This document shows, piece after piece, positions 9,084-17,944 of a DNA stretch of 64,000 bases. The stretch is taken from the NCBI RefSeq assembly GCF_007992715.1, contig NZ_BKAU01000002.1, forward strand, positions 434,001-498,000, written 5' to 3'. The notes under the pieces are model-generated. The model did not search any database, was not told the DNA's origin, and was given only the letters and a program-made list of their open reading frames with translations. The translations under genes were made by a program, and so were the position numbers. Every line of letters begins with the position of its first letter. The first letter of the stretch is position 1. Source of the stretch: Chitinophaga cymbidii (lineage in GTDB: Bacteria > Bacteroidota > Bacteroidia > Chitinophagales > Chitinophagaceae).

Positions 9084-9114
9084 TCATTACAACGTTTAAA
9101 AAACTGATATAAAA

Positions 9115-9882
9115 ATGTCCACATTCCTGGCAGAACTCATCGGTACCGCATTGCTCATCCTCCTCGGGGATGGCGTGGTAGCGAACTGTGTACTCAATAA
9201 AAGCAAAGGGCAGAACGGCGGATGGATCGTGATCACAATGGGTTGGGCCATGGCCGTTTTCGTTGGCGTATTTGCCGTAGGCGCTTACAGCGGCGCGCAC
9301 CTTAACTCCGCTGTAACACTGGCGCTGGCCGTTACCGGCGGCATTGAATGGGCGCAGGTGCCCGCATACCTCGTGGCCCAGCTGATGGGCGCCATCCTCG
9401 GCGCATGCCTGGTATGGGTGGCCTACAAGCAGCAGTTCGACGCAACAGATGATCCCGACGGCAAGCTGGCGGTATTCTGTACCGCACCGGCCGTACGCGG
9501 TACTGTTCCCAACCTGCTGACAGAGATCATCGGCACCTTCGTGCTCATCTTCGGGGTGTTCTACATCGCGAAAGGAGAGGTGAACCTCGCCAAGCTGGAA
9601 GGTCTGCCCGGCGGTTTTGAATCCTTATCGTCCATACCCGTGGGCCTCGGCGCGGTAGACGCTCTGCCGGTTGCCTTGCTGGTACTGGCGATCGGTCTTT
9701 CCCTCGGCGGCCCCACCGGTTATGCGATCAATCCCGCCCGTGACCTCGGGCCGCGCATCGCGCATTTTATTTTGCCCATCAAGGGGAAAAGGGACAGCGA
9801 TTGGGGATACGCATGGATACCCGTCGTAGGCCCCGTTATCGGCGCTTTGCTGGCCGCCGCCCTGCACATGGCACTGAAATAA
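9115..9882 (+). CDS. glpF: Glycerol uptake facilitator (MIP family channel)
   Basis: The 255-residue membrane protein has the six-helix, two-half-helix layout of aquaglyceroporins. The second signature is canonical, N206-P207-A208 followed by R209 and D210, the aspartate typical of glycerol rather than water channels. The first signature reads N64-S65-A66 (GAHLNSAVT), with serine in place of the usual proline. It lies directly behind glpK, supporting glycerol as substrate. The substitution may be a lineage variant that keeps the asparagine dipole; function is probably intact. Confidence 0.92.
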   Translation: MSTFLAELIGTALLILLGDGVVANCVLNKSKGQNGGWIVITMGWAMAVFVGVFAVGAYSGAHLNSAVTLALAVTGGIEWAQVPAYLVAQLMGAILGACLVWVAYKQQFDATDDPDGKLAVFCTAPAVRGTVPNLLTEIIGTFVLIFGVFYIAKGEVNLAKLEGLPGGFESLSSIPVGLGAVDALPVALLVLAIGLSLGGPTGYAINPARDLGPRIAHFILPIKGKRDSDWGYAWIPVVGPVIGALLAAALHMALK

Positions 9883-9903
9883 GTCTTTTTGTTTGATAAG
9901 CGT

Positions 9904-9939
9904 AAAGGCAGTCTCGCATTTGATGAGGCTGCCTTTTTT
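9904..9939 (+). terminator. Rho-independent terminator after glpKF
   Basis: AAAGGCAG pairs with CTGCCTTT, extended by TCTC/GAGG, and a T run follows. Confidence 0.85.
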
Positions 9940-9955
9940 GTTGATCTAATTAATC

Positions 9956-9987
9956 TTTCATTTTTTCCTGAAAGTTTTGTACTTTTG
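9956..9987 (+). promoter_or_regulatory. Promoter of the NADH dehydrogenase gene
   Basis: TTTC at 9956-9959, 20 bases, then TACTTTTG at 9980-9987. The -7 box is perfect and the -33 differs at one base; the leader would be about 58 nt. Confidence 0.5.
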
Positions 9988-10049
9988 ATAATAATTAACA
10001 ATGGTATGGCATTTGAGGCCTCAACGCTATAGCATTTAAACCATTAGTC

Positions 10050-11384
10050 ATGATACAACCGAACATACCGGAAACAGACCGGCCCAGGGTGGTGATCGTT
10101 GGAGGAGGATTTGCAGGCATCAACCTGGCTAAAGCTTTAAAGCACGCCCCCGTACAGGTTGTGCTGCTGGACAGGAACAATTATCACCTTTTTCAACCGC
10201 TGCTTTACCAGGTAGCGACGGCGGGGCTGGAACCGGACAGCATTGCTTTTCCCCTCAGAGGTATTTTCAAAAGACAAAAGAACTTCCATTTCCGCATGGC
10301 GGAAGTAAAAAGCGTAAACTCCGCGGATAATATCCTTCACACCAATATCGGCGATATAAAATATCAATATCTGGTGATCGCCACCGGCAGCAATACCAAC
10401 TTCTTCGGCAACAAGGTCATCGAGGAGCATGCCATTGGCATGAAATCGCTGATCGAGGCGGTGCAGATCCGTAACTACGTGCTGAAGCAGTTTGAGGAAT
10501 CGTTGCTGATGAATGATGAATCGGCCATCCGCCCCAAGCTGAATTTTGTGATGGTAGGCGGTGGTCCCACCGGCGTGGAGCTGGCCGGCGCTTTTGCGGA
10601 GCTGCGCAAATACATCCTGCCGAAAGATTATCCTGAACTGCCGCTGCACCTCATGAACATCTACCTGATAGAAGCGGGGCCGAAAGTGCTGGCTTCCATG
10701 AGCGAAAAATCCAGCCAGAAAACGCTGGAAGGGCTGGAATTCCTGGGCGTGAAAGTGCTCACCGGCGTTGCCGTGAAGGATTACGACGGGCATACGCTCA
10801 CGCTCAGCAACGGCGATACGATCGTTACGCAATCCCTGCTCTGGTCTGCCGGCGTGAAGGGCTTCCCGATCAAAGGCATCCCGGAAGACATCACCCTTCC
10901 CAACGGGCGTGTGATAGTAGACGGGGTGAACCGCATGCAGGGCTCTTCGAACATCTTCGTGATCGGTGATATTGCGCAGCAGGTGACGGATGAACGTTTT
11001 CCCAAAGGTTACCCCATGGTAGCGCAGGTAGCGATGCAGCAGGGCAAACAACTGGGTAAGAATATCGCAAATGAATTAAAAGGAAAACCCCTTCAGCCTT
11101 TCAAGTATACGGACCTGGGCAGCATGGCCACCATCGGGCGTAACAGGGCGGTAGCGGAATTCAGCGGCATACGGCTGAGCGGTTATATCGCCTGGATCGC
11201 GTGGATGATCGTGCACCTGCTGAACCTCATGGGCTTCCGGAACAAGCTGGTGGTATTCATCAACTGGTTTTACCGCTATTTCACTTACGACCGCGGTACC
11301 CGCATCATCATCAAACGCGGCGCGGCCAACATCGTGAAGCTGGGGCAGACGGTGAACCAAACGGACCCGCTGATCGTTCCCTAG
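10050..11384 (+). CDS. ndh: Type II NADH:quinone oxidoreductase (NDH-2 family)
   Basis: This 444-residue flavoprotein has two dinucleotide-binding motifs, VVIVGGGFAG (residues about 11-20, FAD) and VMVGGGPTG (about 168-176, NADH), plus YLVIATGSNTN and the late FVIGDIAQQ motif that contacts FAD. The C-terminal portion (YIAWIAWMIVHLLNLM and WFYRYFTYDRGTR) is the amphipathic and hydrophobic membrane anchor typical of NDH-2. It transfers electrons from NADH to the quinone pool without pumping protons. It is encoded alone and converges with the T9SS plug gene; the two stops overlap by a few bases. Confidence 0.9.
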   Translation: MIQPNIPETDRPRVVIVGGGFAGINLAKALKHAPVQVVLLDRNNYHLFQPLLYQVATAGLEPDSIAFPLRGIFKRQKNFHFRMAEVKSVNSADNILHTNIGDIKYQYLVIATGSNTNFFGNKVIEEHAIGMKSLIEAVQIRNYVLKQFEESLLMNDESAIRPKLNFVMVGGGPTGVELAGAFAELRKYILPKDYPELPLHLMNIYLIEAGPKVLASMSEKSSQKTLEGLEFLGVKVLTGVAVKDYDGHTLTLSNGDTIVTQSLLWSAGVKGFPIKGIPEDITLPNGRVIVDGVNRMQGSSNIFVIGDIAQQVTDERFPKGYPMVAQVAMQQGKQLGKNIANELKGKPLQPFKYTDLGSMATIGRNRAVAEFSGIRLSGYIAWIAWMIVHLLNLMGFRNKLVVFINWFYRYFTYDRGTRIIIKRGAANIVKLGQTVNQTDPLIVP

Positions 11385-12652
11385 CGGCGGCTTGTCATAG
11401 AATTGAGCTTCAGCATGCCCACCAGCTCGTCGTTCCTGCCGCCAAGCGCTTTGTAGTACACGAGCACCGTGTAGTCGTTCTCGGTTTCCCAGGAATTACC
11501 TTCCGTATACTCGGTGTTGAACTGGCCGTTGGTGCGGTCTATCAGCGCATAGATGTAATTGTAGTAGCCCTGTTTGAGGAACAGCGTGCCTTCGTACGCC
11601 TGCCGGGCGCCGTTGTAGGTGAGCCGGTTGCCGGGATTGCATTCATAGTCGGTCAGCTCGCCGAAGATATACAGGTCGTATCCCGCGTAGGGCTCCTTCG
11701 CCGGATATACGAAATGCACCCGGGCATAATCCCCTTCAAAATTCGGGTTATAATCTTCCAGCACGGAAGGGATGTACCGCCCGTTGAAATCCTTGATGTA
11801 CTGGTATACGGTATTGTCCCTGGGAAAATCGGGCAGCACGTACACATCGGTGGTGGTCCTGCCGTACTCCGATCTTTCCACTCTTTCCGTTTGCAGCCGG
11901 AAGCTGCGAAGGTCTATCCACCGCCATTCTTTCATACCGGGGAAGATGCAATCCTGTTCCGCATTATATTCCAGCAGGTCGCCTTTGATGAAGCGGGGCT
12001 TGATGTTGGTAATAGCATTGTCCCACCGCGAGTTCTGCATGATCACGATCTTCACCTGGTCGAACGGGTTGGGTATGTTGAGCCCTTTGGTGCCTACCGC
12101 GAAGTTGATCTTCTGGGAGGTACGGAAAAGTTTCGGATTGATGGGTTGGGAAATGTAGCCTTCCACCGTCGTTTTTTGCTGGATCACCATGAAACGCCGG
12201 GTGAACGCGAGCTGCGAGGTGTCCCCATCGAGATAGACTTTTAAAATATAATTCCCCGCGCGTGTAGGCGTACAGTTTTGATTCGGGAAGTCCAGGTGGT
12301 AATGCACATACTTCTGCAGCGCCACGCTGGAAAAGCGGTAATCCCTGATCTGGCTTTCGGAGAAGCCTTTCAGGTATTCGATGGTATTGAGGCGGACGGG
12401 CGTCCAGTCTGCATTGCAAAGCTGGATGGTATAAAAATAATTCCTGACCTCCATCTGCATATCATCGAAATTCAGCTCCAGCCTTTCCCCGCTGTTAAGC
12501 GCATAGATGGGAAGGGCCAGCGGTTCGCCGGTGGGATTGAGTTTGACGGTCTTGACGGTGGGGCTGTAAACGTGATCCTGCGAGATATCTTCGTGCTGCG
12601 CGCGGGCACACAGAACGGATAGTAACGCTATCACGATAAATGCTTTCCTCAT
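11381..12652 (-). CDS. Type IX secretion system plug domain protein (DUF5103)
   Basis: The 423-residue product starts with a signal peptide (MRKAFIVIALLSVLCARAQ) and carries the DUF5103 hallmark region YTIQLCNADWTP, then EYLKGFSESQIRDY and YHLDFPNQN around residues 75-125. DUF5103 corresponds to the protein found plugging the SprA translocon of the type IX secretion system in Flavobacterium. It is therefore probably a periplasmic-side partner of SprA. No other T9SS gene is in the window, and the neighbours are unrelated, which is normal because T9SS genes are scattered in this phylum. Confidence 0.85.
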   Translation of the reverse strand: MRKAFIVIALLSVLCARAQHEDISQDHVYSPTVKTVKLNPTGEPLALPIYALNSGERLELNFDDMQMEVRNYFYTIQLCNADWTPVRLNTIEYLKGFSESQIRDYRFSSVALQKYVHYHLDFPNQNCTPTRAGNYILKVYLDGDTSQLAFTRRFMVIQQKTTVEGYISQPINPKLFRTSQKINFAVGTKGLNIPNPFDQVKIVIMQNSRWDNAITNIKPRFIKGDLLEYNAEQDCIFPGMKEWRWIDLRSFRLQTERVERSEYGRTTTDVYVLPDFPRDNTVYQYIKDFNGRYIPSVLEDYNPNFEGDYARVHFVYPAKEPYAGYDLYIFGELTDYECNPGNRLTYNGARQAYEGTLFLKQGYYNYIYALIDRTNGQFNTEYTEGNSWETENDYTVLVYYKALGGRNDELVGMLKLNSMTSRR

Positions 12653-12696
12653 AGGCGTAATTTACAACACATTTCTAAATTCCATAAATTAGCGGC

Positions 12697-13917
12697 ATGC
12701 GCGTATCCATGTTTATTGCCGGAAGGATTGCATTTAACCGTTTTTCTTCCTTTTCCAAGTTCATCATCAACATTGCCATGATAGCCACAGCGTTCAGTGT
12801 GGCCGTTATGATACTGGCTACGGCATTGATCAATGGCTTCCAGCTGGTGATCTCCGACAAGATCTTCAGCTTCTGGGGGCACCTCCACATCACGCAATAC
12901 CAGGTGAACGCGGGGCCTTTAACGGAGCAGGTGCCGTTTGAGGCGCTGCCGGAGCTGGAAAAGAACATCCTGCAATATCCACAGATAGAGGCGCTCAACA
13001 AGTTCGCCACCAAATCGGTGATCGTAAAAACGGAAAAGGAAACGGAAGGCATGATCTTCAAGGGGATCGACAGCGGCTCGAAGCTTGATTTCCTCATGGA
13101 GGGCCGCCCCATCCGGTTTACAGACAGCGGCTACGCTTCCGAAATGATCATCTCCGCCAACACGGCGGCATTGCTGCAGCTGAAGCTGAACGATGACGTG
13201 ATCGTTTACTTCGTGCGGGGGGACGGATTGCCGCCGCGCGTGCGAAAACTTAACGTCTGCGGCATCTATAAAACGGGCATCGAAGAATACGACAGGACCT
13301 ATCTCATCGGCGACATCAATCTTGTGCGCCGGCTGAACGACTGGCGGGCGGACGAGATCGGGGGATATGAAGTGTTCCTGAAAGATTACCGGCAGATGGA
13401 CAGCGCGCAAAGCCACATCGGGGACCAGCTGCCGGATGAGCTGGCGGTGCGCAGCATGCAGGAGATCTATCCCAATATTTTCGACTGGCTCGGCCTGCAG
13501 AACAAAAATGAATCGATCATCCTCATCATTATGACCATCGTGGCGATCATCAACATGACCACGGCCATCCTTATCCTTATCCTCGAACGCACGAACATGG
13601 TGGGCATCCTCAAAGCGCTCGGCATGCGCAACGGCGCCATACAGGGTATTTTCATCTACCAGGCGGGGTACATTGTGCTGGCGGGCATTATCATCGGGAA
13701 CATCCTCGGCATAGGGCTGGCCTTGCTGCAGCAGTACACCGGTTTCTTCAAACTACCGGAAGAATCCTACTACATGACGGTGGCGCCGATCGCGATACAG
13801 TGGTGGAAGGTGCTGCTGATAAACGGGGTGACGCTGGGCATCTGCCTGCTCATCCTGCTCATCCCTACTTTACTGACCCGGAAGATCCTGCCGGTGAAAG
13901 CCATACAGTTCAAATAA
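12697..13917 (+). CDS. ABC transporter permease, LolE/FtsX-like
   Basis: The 406-residue protein has one N-terminal transmembrane helix (about residues 22-45, FIINIAMIATAFSVAVMILATAL), a periplasmic domain of about 220 residues, and three C-terminal helices with the MVGILKALGMRNGAIQGIFIYQ segment characteristic of FtsX/MacB-type permeases. In Gram-negative bacteria this architecture serves lipoprotein release (LolCE) or other mechanotransmission systems. No ATPase gene is adjacent, so the partner is encoded elsewhere. It diverges from the T9SS plug gene and converges on the SpoU methyltransferase gene. Confidence 0.85.
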   Translation: MRVSMFIAGRIAFNRFSSFSKFIINIAMIATAFSVAVMILATALINGFQLVISDKIFSFWGHLHITQYQVNAGPLTEQVPFEALPELEKNILQYPQIEALNKFATKSVIVKTEKETEGMIFKGIDSGSKLDFLMEGRPIRFTDSGYASEMIISANTAALLQLKLNDDVIVYFVRGDGLPPRVRKLNVCGIYKTGIEEYDRTYLIGDINLVRRLNDWRADEIGGYEVFLKDYRQMDSAQSHIGDQLPDELAVRSMQEIYPNIFDWLGLQNKNESIILIIMTIVAIINMTTAILILILERTNMVGILKALGMRNGAIQGIFIYQAGYIVLAGIIIGNILGIGLALLQQYTGFFKLPEESYYMTVAPIAIQWWKVLLINGVTLGICLLILLIPTLLTRKILPVKAIQFK

Positions 13918-13918
13918 G

Positions 13919-14659
13919 CTATATTAACAGCCGCCCGCAGATAATGCCGGCAGCCACGGCGGCATTCAGCGATTCCGCCTGCCCGATCCGGGGGATGGTG
14001 ATGCGGTGGCTGCAAAGCGCCAGTACCTTTTCACCAAGGCCGCGCGATTCATTCCCGATCAGGATCAATCCTTCGGTGATCTTCGGTGTGCCGGCGATAT
14101 TATCGCCATGCAGCGTCGCGGCGTAGGAGGGGATGTGTTTGTTGGCGGCCAGCAGCTCCAGAATATCTTTCACGATAACGGGTATACGCATGATGCTGCC
14201 CATGGTGGACTGGATGGTTTTGGCGTTATAGGCGTCCACACAATCCGGTGAGCAGATGATCTGGCGGATACCAAACCAGTCGGCTATACGAATAATGGTG
14301 CCCAGGTTGCCGGGGTCCTGTATGGTTTCCAGTACGATGGTGACCTGGCCGGACAAAACTGGCTCGGAGGCGGGCGGGATGTTCACCAGCGCCAGCGCCT
14401 GGTTGGGGGTGGAAAGGGAAGATAGCTGTTTGAGCGCCGGGGGCTCCACCTCCTGCACATCCATGCCGGTGGCGCTTTCAGCCAGTTCGCGGTGGTCCAG
14501 CAGCCAGTCCCGCGTAGCATATACGGCCTGCACGTCTTTCCCGCTTTGCAGCAGCTCCTGCACGATCTTGTCCCCCTCCGCTATAAACTGGCCAAATTTT
14601 TGACGGTATTTTTTGTGCTGTAATGATTGAATATATTTAATTTGCGCCTTTGACAACAT
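13919..14659 (-). CDS. TrmH/SpoU-family RNA methyltransferase
   Basis: The 246-residue product has the family landmarks: an N-terminal substrate-binding region (MLSKAQIKYIQSLQHKKYR), VLETIQDPGNLGTIIR, then LIGNESRGL and the knot-forming IPRIGQAESLNAAVAAGI near the C-terminus. These enzymes 2'-O-methylate tRNA or rRNA; the RlmB/TrmH choice cannot be made by eye. I chose the ATG at 14659; the frame is open further to 14725 but would overlap the promoter. TAGGTTTG sits at 14665-14672 on this strand, so the mRNA may begin at or next to the start codon. Confidence 0.9.
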   Translation of the reverse strand: MLSKAQIKYIQSLQHKKYRQKFGQFIAEGDKIVQELLQSGKDVQAVYATRDWLLDHRELAESATGMDVQEVEPPALKQLSSLSTPNQALALVNIPPASEPVLSGQVTIVLETIQDPGNLGTIIRIADWFGIRQIICSPDCVDAYNAKTIQSTMGSIMRIPVIVKDILELLAANKHIPSYAATLHGDNIAGTPKITEGLILIGNESRGLGEKVLALCSHRITIPRIGQAESLNAAVAAGIICGRLLI

Positions 14660-14664
14660 AGGAT

Positions 14665-14696
14665 CAAACCTACATGAAATCCGGCATTCAGCCAAG
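14665..14696 (-). promoter_or_regulatory. Promoter of the SpoU methyltransferase gene
   Basis: On the minus strand CTTG (14693-14696), 20 bases, then TAGGTTTG (14665-14672). The ATG at 14659 is at about the expected +1. Confidence 0.5.
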
Positions 14697-14725
14697 CAGG
14701 CCATACCCGTTAATTCAGGAATCAA

Positions 14726-17152
14726 GTGAAGAAAAAGCGATACTCATCATATACAAATCTGCCGTTGCCGGTCGTGTTGCTGATGGTATGCCTGCTTTTA
14801 AACGCCTGTTCGAATACCCGTTACCTGCAGCAGGACCAGGAGCTGCTGACGAAGACGAGCGTAGTCGTTAACGGCACGCTTTCCTCCACGGAAAAGAACA
14901 ATCTGAAGAGCGACCTTTCGTCCCGATCGCTGATGCTGCAGCAGCCCAATTCAAAGTTCCTCGGCACGCGCCTGAAGGTCTGGCTGTACAACCAGAAATC
15001 GCACGAGAAAAAAAGCAACTGGTTCTGGAACCTCATCCTCGCGGAGCGTAACCTGGAAGCCCCCGCGATCTACGACTCCACGAAAACAACGGAATCCCTG
15101 AACCGGATGATCGCTTACCTGAACAACCAGGGATATTTCTATGCGACCGCTGCTTATAAAGAAAACACCCGGAACAGGAAAACCACCGTTACCTACGAGG
15201 TGAACACCGGCAAGAACTTCGTCATCAAAAAGATCAACTACGATATTCCCGATACGGCCATCCGCAATATTGTAAAAGCAGGGGAGAAGTTCTCGCTGCT
15301 GAAAGTGAACGCGCCTTACAAGGCCGAAAACCTCAACGGCGAAAGGGAACGCCTGACGAGGCTCATCCGCGATGCGGGATATTTCAAGTTCAACCGCGAC
15401 CTGGTGAGCTTCACGGTAGACACCCTCAACAAATCGCTCTTCCTCGATCCGCTCAACCCCTTCGCCAGCATGCCCACGGTATTGAGCGCGGACCAGCGGC
15501 CCACGATGGACGTAGACGTGGTGATCAAAAACCCGGAAGATTCCGCTACCGACCTCACCAAGGTGTTCTACCTGCATGACATTATCATCTACCCCGATTT
15601 TTCACCGCTCAGCAACACCAGCGACACTACTTTTAAAACATATTCCGGCAGGGTGCTCACCGTCAAATTCCATGAGGACATCATCCGCCCGCGCGTACTG
15701 GCCCGCGCCATCCAGCTCCGGAAGAATGAAAAATACTCCATCCAGAATTATAACAATACCGTTAACCGTTTATACGATCTCAACCTCTGGCAATCCGTTA
15801 CCGTGCAATACCGCGAAAGGAAAGACACGGCGCAGAAGCTGGATGCGTACATACTGCTGACGCCCCGCAAGAAACAGGAGCTGAGCGCGAACATAGACAT
15901 CACCACGAGCAGTGACTATTTCGTGGGTAGCGGCGTAACCCTCGGCTACCGCCACTTCAACCTGAACCGTTCCGCCAACGAATTGCACATTACGCTCAAA
16001 GGCGGGCTTGAAGTGGTGCGCAACAGCAGCGCGTTTGATCTGCAGGCGCGGGAATACGGTTTGAATGCGGACCTGGTGATGCCGCGTTTCCTGCTGCCGT
16101 TCCGGCTCCGGCAGAACAACCGCTCCACCGCGAGAACACGTATCTCCGCGGGCTGGAACAACCTCACGCGCATCGACCGGTTTGACATCCGGCAGCTGAA
16201 CGCTTCTTTCGGTTACGAATGGAATGAATCGCAATACAAACGCTGGATCGTAAAGCCTTTCACGCTGAATTACGTGGGCGTTACGCTGAACAGCCTGTTC
16301 AAGGATACGGTGGTGGACCGGAACCCGTACCTGCGGCGCAGCTTTGAACCGGCTTTCATCGGCGGCGAAGGCATTACCTATACTTTTAGCAATAACGATA
16401 TTTTCCATCAGCGCCAGAACTCTTTTTTCCGCGCGAACTTCGAGGAATCCGGGCTTTGGCTGAAAGGCATCAACGGATTGACGAACTGGGTCACCAGCGG
16501 CCGGGAAAGCCTCGAAACACTGTCCAACGTGAATATCTCGCAGTTCCTGCGGCTGGAGCTGGATTTCCGGCATTACTGGAACTACAGCAAATCGTCCATC
16601 GCCACGCGCGCTTACGCCGGCGTGGGCATACCATACGGCCAGAGCGACGTATTGCCGTACATCCGCCAGTTCACTTCCGGCGGGCCTAACAGCATCCGCG
16701 CCTGGCGCCTGCGCACGCTCGGGCCGGGTTCTTTCCGCGATACTTCTTCCATTGCCGAGATCTTCCCGGACCAGACGGGGGACATGAAGCTGGAAGGAAA
16801 TGTGGAATACCGTTTCGACCTGTTCCGCCTCTTCGGGGGCAGCATGAACCTGAAAGGCGCTACCTTCCTGGATTTCGGCAATATCTGGATGCTGAAGCGG
16901 GATACGTTGCGAACGGGGGCGGACTTTCAGTTCAGCAACCTGTATAACGACCTGGCGATCGGTACCGGCGCGGGTCTGCGGCTGGACTTCACCTACTTCC
17001 TGATACGTTTCGACTGGGGCATACCGCTCAAGAAACCCTATCCTTCCGAAAAGAATAAAAGCGGCTGGTTCGTAAATCAATGGACGCTGGGCGATGCGCG
17101 CTGGCGGCGGGAAAATATTATCTGGAATATCGCGATCGGGTATCCGTTCTGA
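14726..17152 (+). CDS. tamL: BamA/TamA-family outer membrane lipoprotein, TamL-like
   Basis: The 808-residue protein opens with a lipoprotein signal whose lipobox is LLNAC (Cys near residue 28), continues with POTRA-like alpha/beta repeats (for example FVIKKINYDIPDTAIR and VFYLHDIIIYPDFS), and ends in a C-terminal beta-barrel containing the surface-antigen region SGGPNSIRAWR and the terminal aromatic strand IAIGYPF. A lipidated BamA homologue is the hallmark of TamL, the Bacteroidota partner of TamB in envelope assembly. An in-frame stop at 14711 forces the GTG at 14726 as the start. It diverges from the SpoU gene with a 66-base gap; no tamB is seen here. Confidence 0.88.
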   Translation: MKKKRYSSYTNLPLPVVLLMVCLLLNACSNTRYLQQDQELLTKTSVVVNGTLSSTEKNNLKSDLSSRSLMLQQPNSKFLGTRLKVWLYNQKSHEKKSNWFWNLILAERNLEAPAIYDSTKTTESLNRMIAYLNNQGYFYATAAYKENTRNRKTTVTYEVNTGKNFVIKKINYDIPDTAIRNIVKAGEKFSLLKVNAPYKAENLNGERERLTRLIRDAGYFKFNRDLVSFTVDTLNKSLFLDPLNPFASMPTVLSADQRPTMDVDVVIKNPEDSATDLTKVFYLHDIIIYPDFSPLSNTSDTTFKTYSGRVLTVKFHEDIIRPRVLARAIQLRKNEKYSIQNYNNTVNRLYDLNLWQSVTVQYRERKDTAQKLDAYILLTPRKKQELSANIDITTSSDYFVGSGVTLGYRHFNLNRSANELHITLKGGLEVVRNSSAFDLQAREYGLNADLVMPRFLLPFRLRQNNRSTARTRISAGWNNLTRIDRFDIRQLNASFGYEWNESQYKRWIVKPFTLNYVGVTLNSLFKDTVVDRNPYLRRSFEPAFIGGEGITYTFSNNDIFHQRQNSFFRANFEESGLWLKGINGLTNWVTSGRESLETLSNVNISQFLRLELDFRHYWNYSKSSIATRAYAGVGIPYGQSDVLPYIRQFTSGGPNSIRAWRLRTLGPGSFRDTSSIAEIFPDQTGDMKLEGNVEYRFDLFRLFGGSMNLKGATFLDFGNIWMLKRDTLRTGADFQFSNLYNDLAIGTGAGLRLDFTYFLIRFDWGIPLKKPYPSEKNKSGWFVNQWTLGDARWRRENIIWNIAIGYPF

Positions 17153-17221
17153 TCATCGCGGAGAGCTGCCTGCCAGCTTCTGTTCCCGCATACTGTTTGC
17201 GATGCTGATGATTGGAACTGC

Positions 17222-17908
17222 CTACCCGTTCTGCTGCGCCTGCCTGTACTGCTCAATAAAATCCGTCACTTCCACCGCGTCTTCCAGTTTGAAATCCCCG
17301 ATGCGCGTGCGGCAAAGACTGCTCAGGTGCCCGCCGCATCCGATGGCCGCGCCAAAGTCGTTCGCCAGGGAGCGGATATAGGTGCCGGTGCTGCATTGTA
17401 CCCTGAAATGCACAACAGGCAGTTCCACCGCGGTGATCTCGAAAGCAAATATTTTAATGTTGCGGGGCTCCACTTTCACTTCAACGCCTTTGCGGGCAAG
17501 GTGATAGATCGGTTTGCCGTTCTGTTTGATGGCGGAATGGATGGGAGGCAGCTGCTGCAGCTCGCCGGTAAAGCGGTCCGCATACGCCTGCAGCGCGGCT
17601 TTGTCCAGCTCCGGAACAGGCTGATGATTTTCGGGTTCCGATTCCAGGTCGAACGTAGGGGTGGTGGCGCCGAGGGTGAAGGTGCCGGTGTATTCTTTTT
17701 CCTGCGCCTGGTATTCATTTATTTTTTTGGTCATTTTACCGGTGCAGCAAATGAGGAGGCCCGTGGCTAAGGGGTCCAGCGTGCCGGCATGACCTATTTT
17801 GGCTTTGGTGGTATTACGGATCTTGCGCACCACGTCGAAGGAAGTCCAGGTCAACGGCTTGTTGATCAACAGCACTGCGCCTTCCTGGTAATTATTGGGT
17901 AAAGACAT
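17222..17908 (-). CDS. truB: tRNA pseudouridine-55 synthase
   Basis: TruB converts uridine 55 in the T-loop of tRNAs to pseudouridine. The 228-residue protein has the INKPLTWTSFDVV start and the catalytic aspartate D45 in GHAGTLDPLATG, as well as the YEI-like and CSTGTYIRSLANDFG motifs near residue 180. The C-terminal PUA extension of larger TruB proteins is short or absent. A perfect -7 box on the minus strand (17913-17920) ends four bases before the ATG, so the gene probably has its own promoter and a leaderless mRNA, although it follows the nitronate monooxygenase gene on the same strand. Confidence 0.95.
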   Translation of the reverse strand: MSLPNNYQEGAVLLINKPLTWTSFDVVRKIRNTTKAKIGHAGTLDPLATGLLICCTGKMTKKINEYQAQEKEYTGTFTLGATTPTFDLESEPENHQPVPELDKAALQAYADRFTGELQQLPPIHSAIKQNGKPIYHLARKGVEVKVEPRNIKIFAFEITAVELPVVHFRVQCSTGTYIRSLANDFGAAIGCGGHLSSLCRTRIGDFKLEDAVEVTDFIEQYRQAQQNG

Positions 17909-17912
17909 TTTG

Positions 17913-17944
17913 CAAAGATACCGTTTTTGCCCGCTTACCGCAAC
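17913..17944 (-). promoter_or_regulatory. Promoter of truB, start codon at the predicted +1
   Basis: Minus strand: GTTG at 17941-17944, 20 bases, TATCTTTG at 17913-17920. Measured against the SRP RNA promoter, +1 falls on the A of the truB ATG (17908). Confidence 0.6.

Noticed and set aside
15770..17080. 436-codon minus-strand ORF across the TamL gene
   Set aside because: It is an antisense shadow of a GC-rich gene; its translation has no recognisable domain and the plus-strand frame encodes a clear BamA/TamL protein.
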